From Pseudorhodoplanes sinuspersici (GTDB taxonomy: Bacteria; Pseudomonadota; Alphaproteobacteria; Rhizobiales; Xanthobacteraceae): a stretch of DNA of 64,000 bases. The notes below the pieces were generated by a model. It was not told where the DNA came from, ran no database searches, and was given only the letters and a program-made list of their open reading frames with translations. Shown in pieces: positions 1 to 6,811 of this stretch. The DNA lies in the NCBI RefSeq assembly GCF_002119765.1, contig NZ_CP021112.1, positions 3,900,501-3,964,500 of the forward strand. The letters run 5' to 3'. A program made the translations under genes and the position numbers. The stretch's first letter is position 1; each line of letters starts with the position of its first letter.

Positions 1-2
1 CC

Positions 3-31
3 TTGACAGCGTGACGCTGCCGGGATAGGGT
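3..31 (+). promoter_or_regulatory. Putative sigma-70 promoter, left copy
   Basis: A consensus -35 hexamer TTGACA (3-8) is followed after exactly 17 bp by TAGGGT (26-31). The same element with the same spacing recurs at 6108-6136 in front of the second small-terminase gene, and the shared sequence continues past the -10 to about position 52 (CTCCACAATTGC). Conservation of both hexamers and spacing in two diverged copies supports a real promoter. Transcription would run into the gene starting at 163. The -10 is one base poorer than in the second copy. Confidence 0.6.
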
Positions 32-162
32 TTCGGCAATCTCCACAATTGCATCGGCAGCGCGCGATGGCGCTGCACCCCCCCTCCCGACGCGCTGCGC
101 ACGTCGACCTCCCCCGCAAGGGGGGAGGTGAACCGTGTGCGCGGCCCGCATCCGAGATTCCC

Positions 163-702
163 ATGGCCTTATCCGACCATATCAAGCCCGAGCCCAATCC
201 GCCGCTGACGCGCGAGCGCGTGATCCTGGCGCGCGAGATGTATGCCGAAGGCTTCGCCGTCGCGCGCATTATGGCCCAATGTCTGATGTCGCTCGGCACG
301 CTCTATGCCTGTCTCGACGGTGTGCCGTTCGGCGCCGACGGCGAACAATGGCCGCCCTTGCCGCGGCGGCGGCAGACCCTGCATCAGAAGCGGCGGGCGC
401 TGAAGGCCGATGCCGTGTCGCTGGCCAACCGGCTGACGCGCACCGCCGAGCGGCAGGTGCGCGATATCGAAATGCGGCTGTCGGCGCGGACGATCGCGCC
501 GGTCGATCGCGAGCGCGATGTGCGCATGCTGGCCCAGCTCGCGCGCACGCTGCGCGATTTGCGTTTGCTGGGCGCGGCCGATGCGGCCGGTGCGGCGCGC
601 AAGGCACAGGATGAGCCAAAGCGGGACATCGCGGAATTGCGGGCTTCGGTGGCGCGCAAGCTGGAAGCGATCATCGCCCAGCGCGACAACCGGCAGACCT
701 GA
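163..702 (+). CDS. Paralogue of GTA small terminase (orphan copy)
   Basis: This 179-residue protein is homologous to the product of the gene at 6296-6811. Both begin with a helix-turn-helix-like segment (residues about 15-45 here), continue with a basic stretch, share the block AERQV.DIEMRL, then a DRERD segment, and end in ARKLEAIIA/AQKLEAIIA. In GTA clusters the gene in this position is the DNA-binding small terminase. I chose the ATG at 163 because its product lines up with the paralogue; the upstream in-frame extension only translates a GC-rich intergenic repeat. Unlike the second copy, no large-terminase gene overlaps its end; hairpin repeats follow instead. It is either a duplicated first gene left behind after rearrangement or a second DNA-recognition subunit. 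The homology is clear; the role is inferred. Confidence 0.75.
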   Translation: MALSDHIKPEPNPPLTRERVILAREMYAEGFAVARIMAQCLMSLGTLYACLDGVPFGADGEQWPPLPRRRQTLHQKRRALKADAVSLANRLTRTAERQVRDIEMRLSARTIAPVDRERDVRMLAQLARTLRDLRLLGAADAAGAARKAQDEPKRDIAELRASVARKLEAIIAQRDNRQT

Positions 703-708
703 TATGTG

Positions 709-947
709 CTAGTGGTCCGATTCTAACGTTCGCATCCCGTTTCAACAGGCACCGTTGCGAACGTTAGAATCAAAGGACCACTAGCAAACCTATGATTCTA
801 GTGTGGTTTGGTTCGGAAATCCGCTTGACGAGCTCGCCGCAACAATGAAGCGGATTTCCGAACCACCACACTAGTGGAGTTTTGGATTTGACATTCGCTT
901 TGCGAGCCTTTCGGTTAACAGGGTGGCGAATGTCAAATCCACTCCAC
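709..947. repeat. Three tandem CTAG-bounded hairpin repeats
   Basis: Three long imperfect palindromes lie head to tail. The first (709-784) and second (798-874) both begin and end in CTAG. The third (871-947) shares the CTAG of the second and ends in CCGG. Arms are 20-26 nt, with loops of about 15-30 nt. The three arms differ in sequence (GATTCTAACGTTCGCA, TTCGGAAATCCGCTT, GGATTTGACATTCGC), so they are different family members rather than one duplicated unit. They resemble REP/MITE-like intergenic hairpins of Bradyrhizobium relatives. They fill most of the gap between 702 and 996 and would form strong RNA hairpins. Confidence 0.75.
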
Positions 948-995
948 CGGCGTTGAACGGCTTGCGCGGACCCGCGCTTCGGGCGAAGAGACGGC

Positions 996-2555
996 ATGGA
1001 TAAAAAGACGCCGAAACAGAAGCCTCCGAAAGGCAAGGAGGGCAAAACCGCTGCGCCCGCCGAGGGAAAGCCGCAGCCGCAAAAGCCGCTGCCCCCGAAG
1101 CCGCTGACGCATGTGGAGGTCCGCACGGTCGTCATCGGCCTGATGCTGACCATGTTTCTCGGCGCGCTGGACCAGACCATCGTCGCCACCGCCTTGCCGA
1201 CCATCGGCCGCGCCTTCCACGACGTCGAGAATTTGTCCTGGGTGGTGACGGCGTATCTGCTCACCGCCACCGCCAGCACGCCGCTGTACGGCAAGCTGTC
1301 GGACATCTATGGCCGGCGCACGGTGATGCTGACCGGCATCGGCATCTTCATCCTGGGTTCGATCGTCTGCGGCCTGGCGCCGAACATGTGGACGCTGATC
1401 CTCGGCCGCGCGGTGCAGGGGCTCGGCGGCGGCGGCCTGATGTCGCTCGCGCAAACGATCATCGCCGACATCGTGACGCCGCGGGAGCGCGGCCGCTATC
1501 AGGGCTATATCGGCGCGGTGTTCGCCTCATCCTCGGTCGGCGGGCCGGTGCTGGGCGGGGTGTTGACCGAGCATCTTCACTGGTCGCTGATCTTCTGGAT
1601 CAACCTGCCGCTCGGCCTGATCGCGCTCGGCATGACCAGCAACGCGCTGCGCCATGTGCCGCTGCACAAGCGCGATCACGCGCTCGATCTGTTCGGCGCG
1701 GCGCTGATGATGTCGGCGGCGGTCTCGTTGCTGCTGGCGCTGACCTGGGGCGGCGTGCGCTTTCCGTGGCTGAGCTGGCCCATCTTCGCGCTGCTGCTCG
1801 GCTCGGTGTTTTTGTGGTCGTTGTTCTCGTGGCGGCTGGTCTCGGCGCGCGAGCCGTTCCTGCCGATGACGGTTCTCGCCAATCCGATCGTGCGCTGCGC
1901 GACGCTCGCCGGCACCTGCTGCATGGGCACGCTGGTCGGCATGACGATTTTCATCCCGCTGTATTTCGAGACGATCCTGCATTTCTCCGCCAGCCAGTCC
2001 GGCCTCGCGCTGATCCCGCTGATGGGCGCGACGGTGATCTCATCCACCGTGACGGGGCGGCTGATGGTGGTGGTCGATCACTATAAGCGCATGGCGGTCG
2101 CCGGCATTGTCGTGGCGATCCTGGCGCTTGGCGCGTTGTCGATCTGGCCGGTGGGCTTGCCGCTGGTCGTTCTCATTCTGCTGTTGATGGCGGTCGGGCT
2201 CGGCATCGGCGCGGTATTTCCGATCACCACGGTCGGCATGCAGAATGCGGTGTCGCGCAGCCATATGGGCATCGCGACGGGTGCGATGAACTTCTTCCGC
2301 TCGCTCGGCTCGGCGCTGGTGGTGGCGCTGTTCGGCGCGATCGTGCTCGGCGGCATCGGCGCGGCGGGCGGCGTCTCGGTCGAGTCGCTGGCGCGCACGG
2401 CATCGGAGCCGGCGCTCGCTTACGCGTATCGCTTCGTGTTTCTGGCGGCGATGCTGGTGCTGTGTTTCGGGCTCGCCTTCCTGATCGCGATGGAAGAAAA
2501 GCCGCTGCGGGGGCCGGCGAAGAAGCCCGACGAACTGCCGGTCGATCACGTCTAA
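996..2555 (+). CDS. DHA2-family MFS drug-efflux transporter (EmrB/QacA type)
   Basis: This 519-residue inner-membrane protein has the usual 14-helix DHA2 layout. It carries the motif LDQTIVATALPTI in helix 1 and the loop 2-3 motif GKLSDIYGRRTVM (motif A), with motif C-like GGPVLGGVL in helix 5. DHA2 proteins export drugs and other amphipaths by proton antiport. The first 40 residues are an unusually Lys/Pro-rich cytoplasmic tail that is not part of the core fold. No membrane-fusion protein gene is adjacent, so the protein may work alone or with a distant partner. The substrate cannot be read from sequence. A second DHA2 gene lies about 640 bp downstream but is clearly diverged. Confidence 0.92.
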   Translation: MDKKTPKQKPPKGKEGKTAAPAEGKPQPQKPLPPKPLTHVEVRTVVIGLMLTMFLGALDQTIVATALPTIGRAFHDVENLSWVVTAYLLTATASTPLYGKLSDIYGRRTVMLTGIGIFILGSIVCGLAPNMWTLILGRAVQGLGGGGLMSLAQTIIADIVTPRERGRYQGYIGAVFASSSVGGPVLGGVLTEHLHWSLIFWINLPLGLIALGMTSNALRHVPLHKRDHALDLFGAALMMSAAVSLLLALTWGGVRFPWLSWPIFALLLGSVFLWSLFSWRLVSAREPFLPMTVLANPIVRCATLAGTCCMGTLVGMTIFIPLYFETILHFSASQSGLALIPLMGATVISSTVTGRLMVVVDHYKRMAVAGIVVAILALGALSIWPVGLPLVVLILLLMAVGLGIGAVFPITTVGMQNAVSRSHMGIATGAMNFFRSLGSALVVALFGAIVLGGIGAAGGVSVESLARTASEPALAYAYRFVFLAAMLVLCFGLAFLIAMEEKPLRGPAKKPDELPVDHV

Positions 2556-2621
2556 AGCGTTTTCGAGCGAAGTGGGTACCGGTTCGCGTGAAGAAAACGC
2601 GTCAAAGCAAAAAACTCTAGC
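2554..2621. repeat. Intergenic hairpin repeat (AAAGCGTTTTC type)
   Basis: The segment begins AAAGCGTTTTCGAGCGAAG and contains the matching arm GAAGAAAACGCG, ending in AAAAAACTCT. I recognise this as a dispersed intergenic hairpin of Bradyrhizobium-like genomes. It overlaps the stop codon of the transporter gene and could act as its terminator. Confidence 0.6.
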
Positions 2622-2931
2622 GCCGGCGTGTCGTCGCGCGCACCTTCACCGGCACGGGCACCGGTTTCGGCATCAGCAGGTCGAGCAGGACTTCGATGAG
2701 GCCGCGCCCGAAAGCCGGGATCGCCACCGGCCTGCCGGCCGGCGCGCTCCACCATGGCGATCGTGTTGGTGAATTTTCGGTTTGCGGGCCGGCGATGGTG
2801 CCGCTCTCCGCGCGTTCTTTGTCTTGGGGCGAAGCGCCGTTGCCTGGCCGCTCCGATGCCGACCATTCCGATGCCAAAGTTTCCGCCGATGCCAAAGTTT
2901 CCGCCGATGCCAAAGTTTCCGCCGATGCCAT
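2617..2931 (-). CDS. Hypothetical protein with ETLASA repeats
   Basis: This possible 104-residue protein has an N-terminal run of three in-frame hexapeptide repeats (ASAETL), produced by an 18-bp tandem repeat. A hydrophilic middle follows, then a more protein-like C-terminal half with the segment GLIEVLLDLLMPKPVPVPVKV. That end, with its hydrophobic helix and alternating Pro-Val, looks like genuine coding sequence. I recognise no family. The ATG at 2931 is preferred over an upstream one at 3000. The reading frame is open in high-GC DNA, where chance frames are common, so existence is uncertain. It lies convergent to the upstream transporter. Confidence 0.35.
   Translation of the reverse strand: MASAETLASAETLASAETLASEWSASERPGNGASPQDKERAESGTIAGPQTENSPTRSPWWSAPAGRPVAIPAFGRGLIEVLLDLLMPKPVPVPVKVRATTRRR
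2870..2929. repeat. 18-bp tandem repeat, about 3.3 copies
   Basis: The unit GATGCCAAAGTTTCCGCC occurs perfectly at 2870-2887, 2888-2905 and 2906-2923, followed by a partial GATGCC. The period of 18 is a multiple of three, so on the minus strand it encodes a repeated hexapeptide. There are no spacers, so this is not a CRISPR array. It is a likely slippage site. Confidence 0.9.
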
Positions 2932-3197
2932 GTGACGGGTCTCCGTCCTGAAAGTGCGGCCTTTGCGGCCATTTGTGCAGTCAACACGACACTGCGACAT
3001 TCGGTTCCACCGCCAAGGCTAGGCCGCAAAGCTTTCCAAGACGCAAAGGGCTACCAGCAAAAGCAATCGATCCGGCGTTTCATATGGGCCGGAACCATTG
3101 AAAAGCGTGGTTCATTGCGACATGGCAGGCTTGAGCGGAGCGCACATGTGGCTGCCACGGCTATGCATCGCGGCCTGAATGCCTAGACTGCCGGGCC

Positions 3198-4667
3198 ATG
3201 TTCGGACCGCACCGCCTGCCATGCGAAACGCCGGAGGCGCATCGCGCCTCTGAAGCAAAGACGTTTGCGCCGGATGCAATCGATACGCGCTGGGTGCTGC
3301 CGGTCACGATCCTCGGATCGAGTTTGCCATTCATCGACGGCTCGGTGGTGAATGTCGCGCTCCCGGCGATCGGCCGGGATCTCGGCGCCGATCTTCCGAC
3401 CATGCAATGGGTCATGAACGGCTACATGCTGACGCTGGCCAGCCTGATCCTGATCGGCGGCGCTGCGGGTGACCGGTTCGGACGCAGGCGTGTGTTCATG
3501 GTTGGGCTGATCGCATTCGCCGCCGCGTCGGCGATCTGCGGTCTTGCGCCATCGGCGGCGTGGCTGGTGGTGGCGCGGCTGCTGCAGGGAGCGGCGGCCG
3601 CATTGCTGGTGCCGTCGAGCCTTGCCATCATCGGCGCGTCGTTCACCGGGGCGGAGCGTGGCCCGGCGATCGGCACATGGGCGGCGGCCGGCGCATTGAC
3701 CACGGCGCTCGGGCCGGTGCTCGGCGGCTGGCTGGTCGATCATGTCGGCTGGCGCGCGATCTTTTTCATCAATGTGCCGATCGCGGCTGTCGCCGTGCTG
3801 CTGGCCTTCCGGCTGCCGAACGACCGGCATGAGACGGGCGATCTGCAGACACGCGATCTGCCGCTCGATCTTCTCGGCGCACTGCTGACGGCGGTGGCGC
3901 TGGGATTGTTGAGCTACGGCCTGGTGGCGCTCGGCGAGGGCGCCTGGCGCGCGGGCTTGATCGCGGTGCTGCTATCGTTGCCGGTGGCATTGCTGTTCAT
4001 CCGCGCGGAGGCAAAGGCCGCCGCGCCGATGATGCCGCTGTCGCTGTTCCGCGATGCGAATTTTTCCGGTGCCAACGCGCTCACGCTGTTTCTTTATGCG
4101 GCGCTGACCGCGAGCCTGTTTCTGTTGCCGCTGCTCTTGATCAATGTGCATGGCTACAGCGCCACGGCGGCCGGCGCGGCGTTCCTGCCATTCTCGATCA
4201 TCATGGGGGTGGGCTCGCGTTACGCCGGCCGGCTGGTCGATCTCGTTGGTGCGCGCTGGCCGCTGATCGCGGGGCCGAGCGTGACCGCTGTGGGCTTTGC
4301 GCTTCTCGGCATGACGGGGAATGATCCGAATTTCTGGCGCGGATTTTTTCCGGGACTTGTTGTCGTCGGCATCGGCATGACGATCAGTGTCGCGCCGCTG
4401 ACGACGGTGGTGCTGAACTCGGCACCAAATGAGCAGAGCGGCATCGTCTCGGGCATCAACAATGCGGTGGCGCGGGCGGCCGGTCTTGTTGCTGTCGCAG
4501 CGCTCGGTCTTGCGTTCGGCGGCGCCGCCGCGCCGTCGATCGAAGGGCCGGCGCTGGCGCAGGCCTATCGGCTGGTGATGTTCGTCAGTGCGGCGCTGGC
4601 GGTGCTGAGCGCTGTCATTGCGGCGGGGACGATTGGTATCTCGCAGGGGAGTCGGAAAGGATTATAA
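3198..4667 (+). CDS. DHA2-family MFS transporter
   Basis: This 489-residue multi-spanning membrane protein carries typical DHA2 features: PFIDGSVVNVALPAIGRDL in helix 1, GGAAGDRFGRRRVFM as motif A between helices 2 and 3, and GPVLGGWLVDHVGWRAIFFINVP covering motif C. The protein is likely a proton-coupled exporter of drugs or metabolites. The ATG at 3198 gives a short cytoplasmic N-terminus of about 30 residues. The 530 bp upstream (2660-3197) hold only the small minus-strand frame described above and no obvious regulator gene. Confidence 0.92.
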   Translation: MFGPHRLPCETPEAHRASEAKTFAPDAIDTRWVLPVTILGSSLPFIDGSVVNVALPAIGRDLGADLPTMQWVMNGYMLTLASLILIGGAAGDRFGRRRVFMVGLIAFAAASAICGLAPSAAWLVVARLLQGAAAALLVPSSLAIIGASFTGAERGPAIGTWAAAGALTTALGPVLGGWLVDHVGWRAIFFINVPIAAVAVLLAFRLPNDRHETGDLQTRDLPLDLLGALLTAVALGLLSYGLVALGEGAWRAGLIAVLLSLPVALLFIRAEAKAAAPMMPLSLFRDANFSGANALTLFLYAALTASLFLLPLLLINVHGYSATAAGAAFLPFSIIMGVGSRYAGRLVDLVGARWPLIAGPSVTAVGFALLGMTGNDPNFWRGFFPGLVVVGIGMTISVAPLTTVVLNSAPNEQSGIVSGINNAVARAAGLVAVAALGLAFGGAAAPSIEGPALAQAYRLVMFVSAALAVLSAVIAAGTIGISQGSRKGL

Positions 4668-4807
4668 TCTCAAAGCGGCCTCCGGGCGCTACCGCGATAT
4701 TTTGAGCCGCGCGCAGTGGCGTCTTTTCTTTTGTGTGCCGCGCAACTTGAGGTTGGTAACACGCTGAAAACACTATAAATTCCCTCCGTTTAGGGGGAAA
4801 TTAATAA

Positions 4808-4856
4808 TGTGCAATTATTGCACAATATTGTTATTGGAACTGTGCAACCTTTGCAC
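4808..4856. promoter_or_regulatory. Two palindromic operator-like sites
   Basis: TGTGCAATTATTGCACA (4808-4824) is a perfect 17-bp palindrome. A second related palindrome, TGTGCAACCTTTGCAC, follows at 4841-4856 with the same half-site TGTGCAA. The sites are 33 bp apart centre to centre, about three helical turns. They lie in an unusually AT-rich stretch just upstream of the DUF4160 gene. Because the second gene of that pair encodes a helix-turn-helix protein, autoregulation through these sites is likely. The palindromes are seen; the binding protein is inferred. Confidence 0.7.
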
Positions 4857-4886
4857 TAGCATCTGCGTCTGATTGGTAGCCGAACG

Positions 4887-5126
4887 ATGCCAGAAATCGT
4901 CCGGCTGAGTAATTGCAAGATTTGTGTATATGCAGGTGATCATGCTCCACCTCATTTCCACGTACGAGGACCAGGTTGGACAGCGGCTATCTGCATGACG
5001 TCGTTCAAGGTGCTCAAAGGCAGCGGCCCGCGTTGTGACCTAGAAGAGGCAATTCGGTGGGCAATTACTCCTGATAATTCCTATCGGTTAGCGTACGAGT
5101 GGAGACGGTTGAATGAACGCGAATGA
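4887..5126 (+). CDS. DUF4160 protein (toxin-like partner)
   Basis: This 79-residue protein matches the DUF4160 pattern. It starts MPEIVRL, then has the signature DHAPPHFHVRG (residues about 18-28), followed by a region ending in W..LN. DUF4160 genes nearly always sit beside DUF2442 genes and are often suggested to form toxin-antitoxin-like pairs, though the activity is not established. The pair here overlaps the next gene by 14 bp, implying translational coupling. Base composition is clearly lower in GC than the flanking transporter gene, which suggests recent acquisition. Confidence 0.8.
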   Translation: MPEIVRLSNCKICVYAGDHAPPHFHVRGPGWTAAICMTSFKVLKGSGPRCDLEEAIRWAITPDNSYRLAYEWRRLNERE

Positions 5127-5598
5127 AATTGTCGATACGGGCCAACTTATGGCGCGCATCGGAGAATTGCGCGTCGTTCGCCCCCATTTGATTGAGATTA
5201 CGTGGGCTGAGGGAGCGCGTGCTGGATACAGAGAGCAAGTGGATCTTTCGCCCGCGATCTACAGCTATAAGATCTATCGTCCTTTACGAGACGACGAAGC
5301 TCTATTCGCTACGGCAAAGCTGAGAGACAGTGGCGATATTATCGTTTGGGACGGCGATGACTTAGAAATGACCGCCGAAATGGTCGAGACGCTCGCCGAA
5401 GAAACGATGACTCCTGCTGAATTTGCGGCCTTCTTGAAAAGGAATAACCTCACCCAAGAAGAAGCAGCCGCGTTGTTAGGGCGTAGCCGCCGTCAGATTG
5501 GATACTACCTGAATCCGGGCCCTATTCCACGCGTCATATCCCTAGCTTGTTTGGGGTATGAAACGTTAGTGAGTCTGCGGAAAGATCGAGCGGCTTAG
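5113..5598 (+). CDS. DUF2442 domain fused to Cro/C1-type HTH
   Basis: The N-terminal half (residues about 10-85) fits DUF2442: it has the opening VVRPHLIEITWAEG, then a PLRDDEALFATAKL segment, then the ending SGDIIVWDGDDLEM. The C-terminal half (about 100-155) is a helix-turn-helix, FLKRNNLTQEEAAALLGRSRRQIGYY. The protein would bind DNA and probably the DUF4160 partner, acting as antitoxin and repressor on the palindromes upstream of the pair. Having the HTH in the same chain fits this. It is the second gene of a two-gene operon. Confidence 0.8.
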   Translation: MNANEIVDTGQLMARIGELRVVRPHLIEITWAEGARAGYREQVDLSPAIYSYKIYRPLRDDEALFATAKLRDSGDIIVWDGDDLEMTAEMVETLAEETMTPAEFAAFLKRNNLTQEEAAALLGRSRRQIGYYLNPGPIPRVISLACLGYETLVSLRKDRAA

Positions 5599-5613
5599 AG
5601 GGCCTCAGTTTGA

Positions 5614-5673
5614 ACGGCTTTTTTTGAAGCCACTTCACTTTCTATGACCGCTCGCGACCCGGAGACCGTGTGA
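5614..5673 (+). pseudogene. Remnant 3' end of a HigB-type toxin gene
   Basis: The frame ending at the TGA of 5671-5673 reads ...SMTARDPETV. HigB-type toxins paired with this kind of HigA commonly end in a YD..DxETV/I tail, and their stop codon overlaps the antitoxin start, exactly as here (TGATG). Upstream, the frame closes after about 20 codons and no toxin-like sequence remains. I interpret this as the last codons of a deleted toxin gene. The fragment is very short, so the call is tentative. Confidence 0.4.
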
Positions 5674-6059
5674 TGATGGATGTCAGGCCACTCCACACGC
5701 AGCAGGATTATGAATGGGCGCTCGCCGAAGTCGCGCGCTATTTCGATCATCAGCCCGCTCCAGGAACTGATGACGGCGACCGTTTTGAAGTTCTGTCCAC
5801 GCTCATCAAGGATTACGAGGACAGGCACGTTGAAATTCCGCAAGCCGATCCCATCGAGGTTCTCCGTTTCGCGATCGAGTCGATGGGCAAGTCGCAATCT
5901 GAGTTGGCCGATCTTCTCGGCAGCCGAAGCCGCGCTTCGGAAGTGCTCAACAAAAACCGCCGGCTGACGCTGGATATGATGCGTACTATCAGTGCGGCCT
6001 GGGGCATTCCCATTGAGGTGCTGACCCCGCATTACGAACTCGCGCGGGACAGCGCTTAG
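5673..6059 (+). CDS. higA: HigA-type antitoxin with HTH domain, orphan
   Basis: This 128-residue protein has the two-part structure of the HigA (COG5499) group. The N-terminal toxin-binding segment (residues about 1-45) reads DVRPLHTQQDYEWALAEVARYF and continues to a GTDDGDRFEVLSTLIKDYE block. The C-terminal helix-turn-helix (about 60-115) contains GKSQSELADLLGSRSRASEVLN. It normally represses its own operon and neutralises the mRNA-cleaving toxin HigB encoded just upstream. Here only a toxin tail remains, so the antitoxin is an orphan that could act as a regulator or as protection against a HigB arriving from elsewhere. The ATG at 5673 or 5676 is the likely start. Confidence 0.8.
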   Translation: MMDVRPLHTQQDYEWALAEVARYFDHQPAPGTDDGDRFEVLSTLIKDYEDRHVEIPQADPIEVLRFAIESMGKSQSELADLLGSRSRASEVLNKNRRLTLDMMRTISAAWGIPIEVLTPHYELARDSA

Positions 6060-6107
6060 GCGTTTCGATCGGCGGACCATTTATTTCGGCGACAAGGAAA
6101 ATAATCC

Positions 6108-6136
6108 TTGACAGCGTGACGCTGCTTCGATAAGGT
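6108..6136 (+). promoter_or_regulatory. Putative promoter of the GTA cluster
   Basis: TTGACA (6108-6113), 17 bp and TAAGGT (6131-6136) form a near-consensus sigma-70 promoter about 160 bp upstream of the first GTA gene. The 15 bases CCTTGACAGCGTGAC and the downstream block ATTCTCCACAATTGC match the element at the left window edge almost exactly, while the spacer end differs. A dispersed hairpin repeat now lies between this promoter and the start codon. Whether it is controlled by a GafA-like activator cannot be seen here. Confidence 0.65.
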
Positions 6137-6175
6137 TTGGTCATTCTCCACAATTGCGATCCGGGCCACGTGCTC

Positions 6176-6260
6176 CCGCTCATTCCCGCGAATGCGGGAA
6201 TCCAGAATCCTTCAATGCTTTTCTTTTGCGCTGGGTCCCCGCCTTCGCGGGGACGAGCGG
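6176..6260. repeat. Dispersed hairpin repeat, CATTCCCGCGAA type, copy 1
   Basis: The element begins CCGCTCATTCCCGCGAATG and ends GCGGGGACGAGCGG. It contains two inner hairpins (CCCGC.GAA.GCGGG and CCCCGC.TTCGC.GGGG). Related copies lie at 15942-16014 and 21332-21401, all between GTA genes. This copy has a longer middle. Confidence 0.85.
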
Positions 6261-6295
6261 TACTGTGTGTTGGGCTCAAATTCGAATTTACATCC

Positions 6296-6811
6296 ATGAC
6301 CGATATCCCCGAAGCCGCGCTGCGCGCGCGGCAGATGTATGAAGAAGGCGCGACGACACGCGAGATCGTTGCGCAAACCAAGCTCAGCACCTGGGCGGTG
6401 TATTACTGGGTCGCGGGCGGACCGAAGACGATGGGCGTCCGCGCGCTGCCGGCCTTGCCAAAGCGGCGGATGGTGATCCGGCGGAAAATCCTGAAAGAGG
6501 ATCGCGTCGCGCTGGTCAATCGCATGATGAAGGCCGCCGAGCGGCAGGTCTGCGATATCGAGATGCGTCTTGCGGGAATGCAGCAGGAGGCGGGCGATCG
6601 CGAGCGCGACGCCCGCACGCTCGCCGTGCTGGCGAAGACCATGCAATCGCTCACCGCGCTCGACGCGCTGCATGAGAAAGGTGCGCCGAAGCCGAAGGCG
6701 CCGAAGAATGAATCCATTCCAAGATCGATCGATGAACTCAGACGATCCGTTGCACAGAAACTCGAAGCAATTATTGCGCGACGAGATTCCGGAAGCGATT
6801 GCCAGTCTTGA
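6296..6811 (+). CDS. GTA small terminase subunit (g1-like)
   Basis: This 171-residue protein precedes and overlaps the large terminase gene by 80 bp. Its N-terminus (residues about 5-40) looks like a helix-turn-helix: EAALRARQMYEEGATTREIVAQTKLSTW. A basic linker and a long helical region with AERQVCDIEMRL follow, and it ends in a coiled segment RSVAQKLEAIIA. In GTA clusters this first gene encodes the small terminase that hands DNA to the packaging motor. The ATG at 6296 gives a product colinear with its paralogue at 163-702. Confidence 0.8.
   Translation: MTDIPEAALRARQMYEEGATTREIVAQTKLSTWAVYYWVAGGPKTMGVRALPALPKRRMVIRRKILKEDRVALVNRMMKAAERQVCDIEMRLAGMQQEAGDRERDARTLAVLAKTMQSLTALDALHEKGAPKPKAPKNESIPRSIDELRRSVAQKLEAIIARRDSGSDCQS

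Noticed and set aside
135-614. Long alternative reading frame over the first small-terminase gene
   Set aside because: It is Arg/Ala-rich frame noise typical of high-GC DNA, while the overlapping frame is homologous to the gene at 6296.
2870-2929. Short tandem repeat considered as a CRISPR array
   Set aside because: Units of 18 bp are directly adjacent with no spacers, and no cas genes are present.
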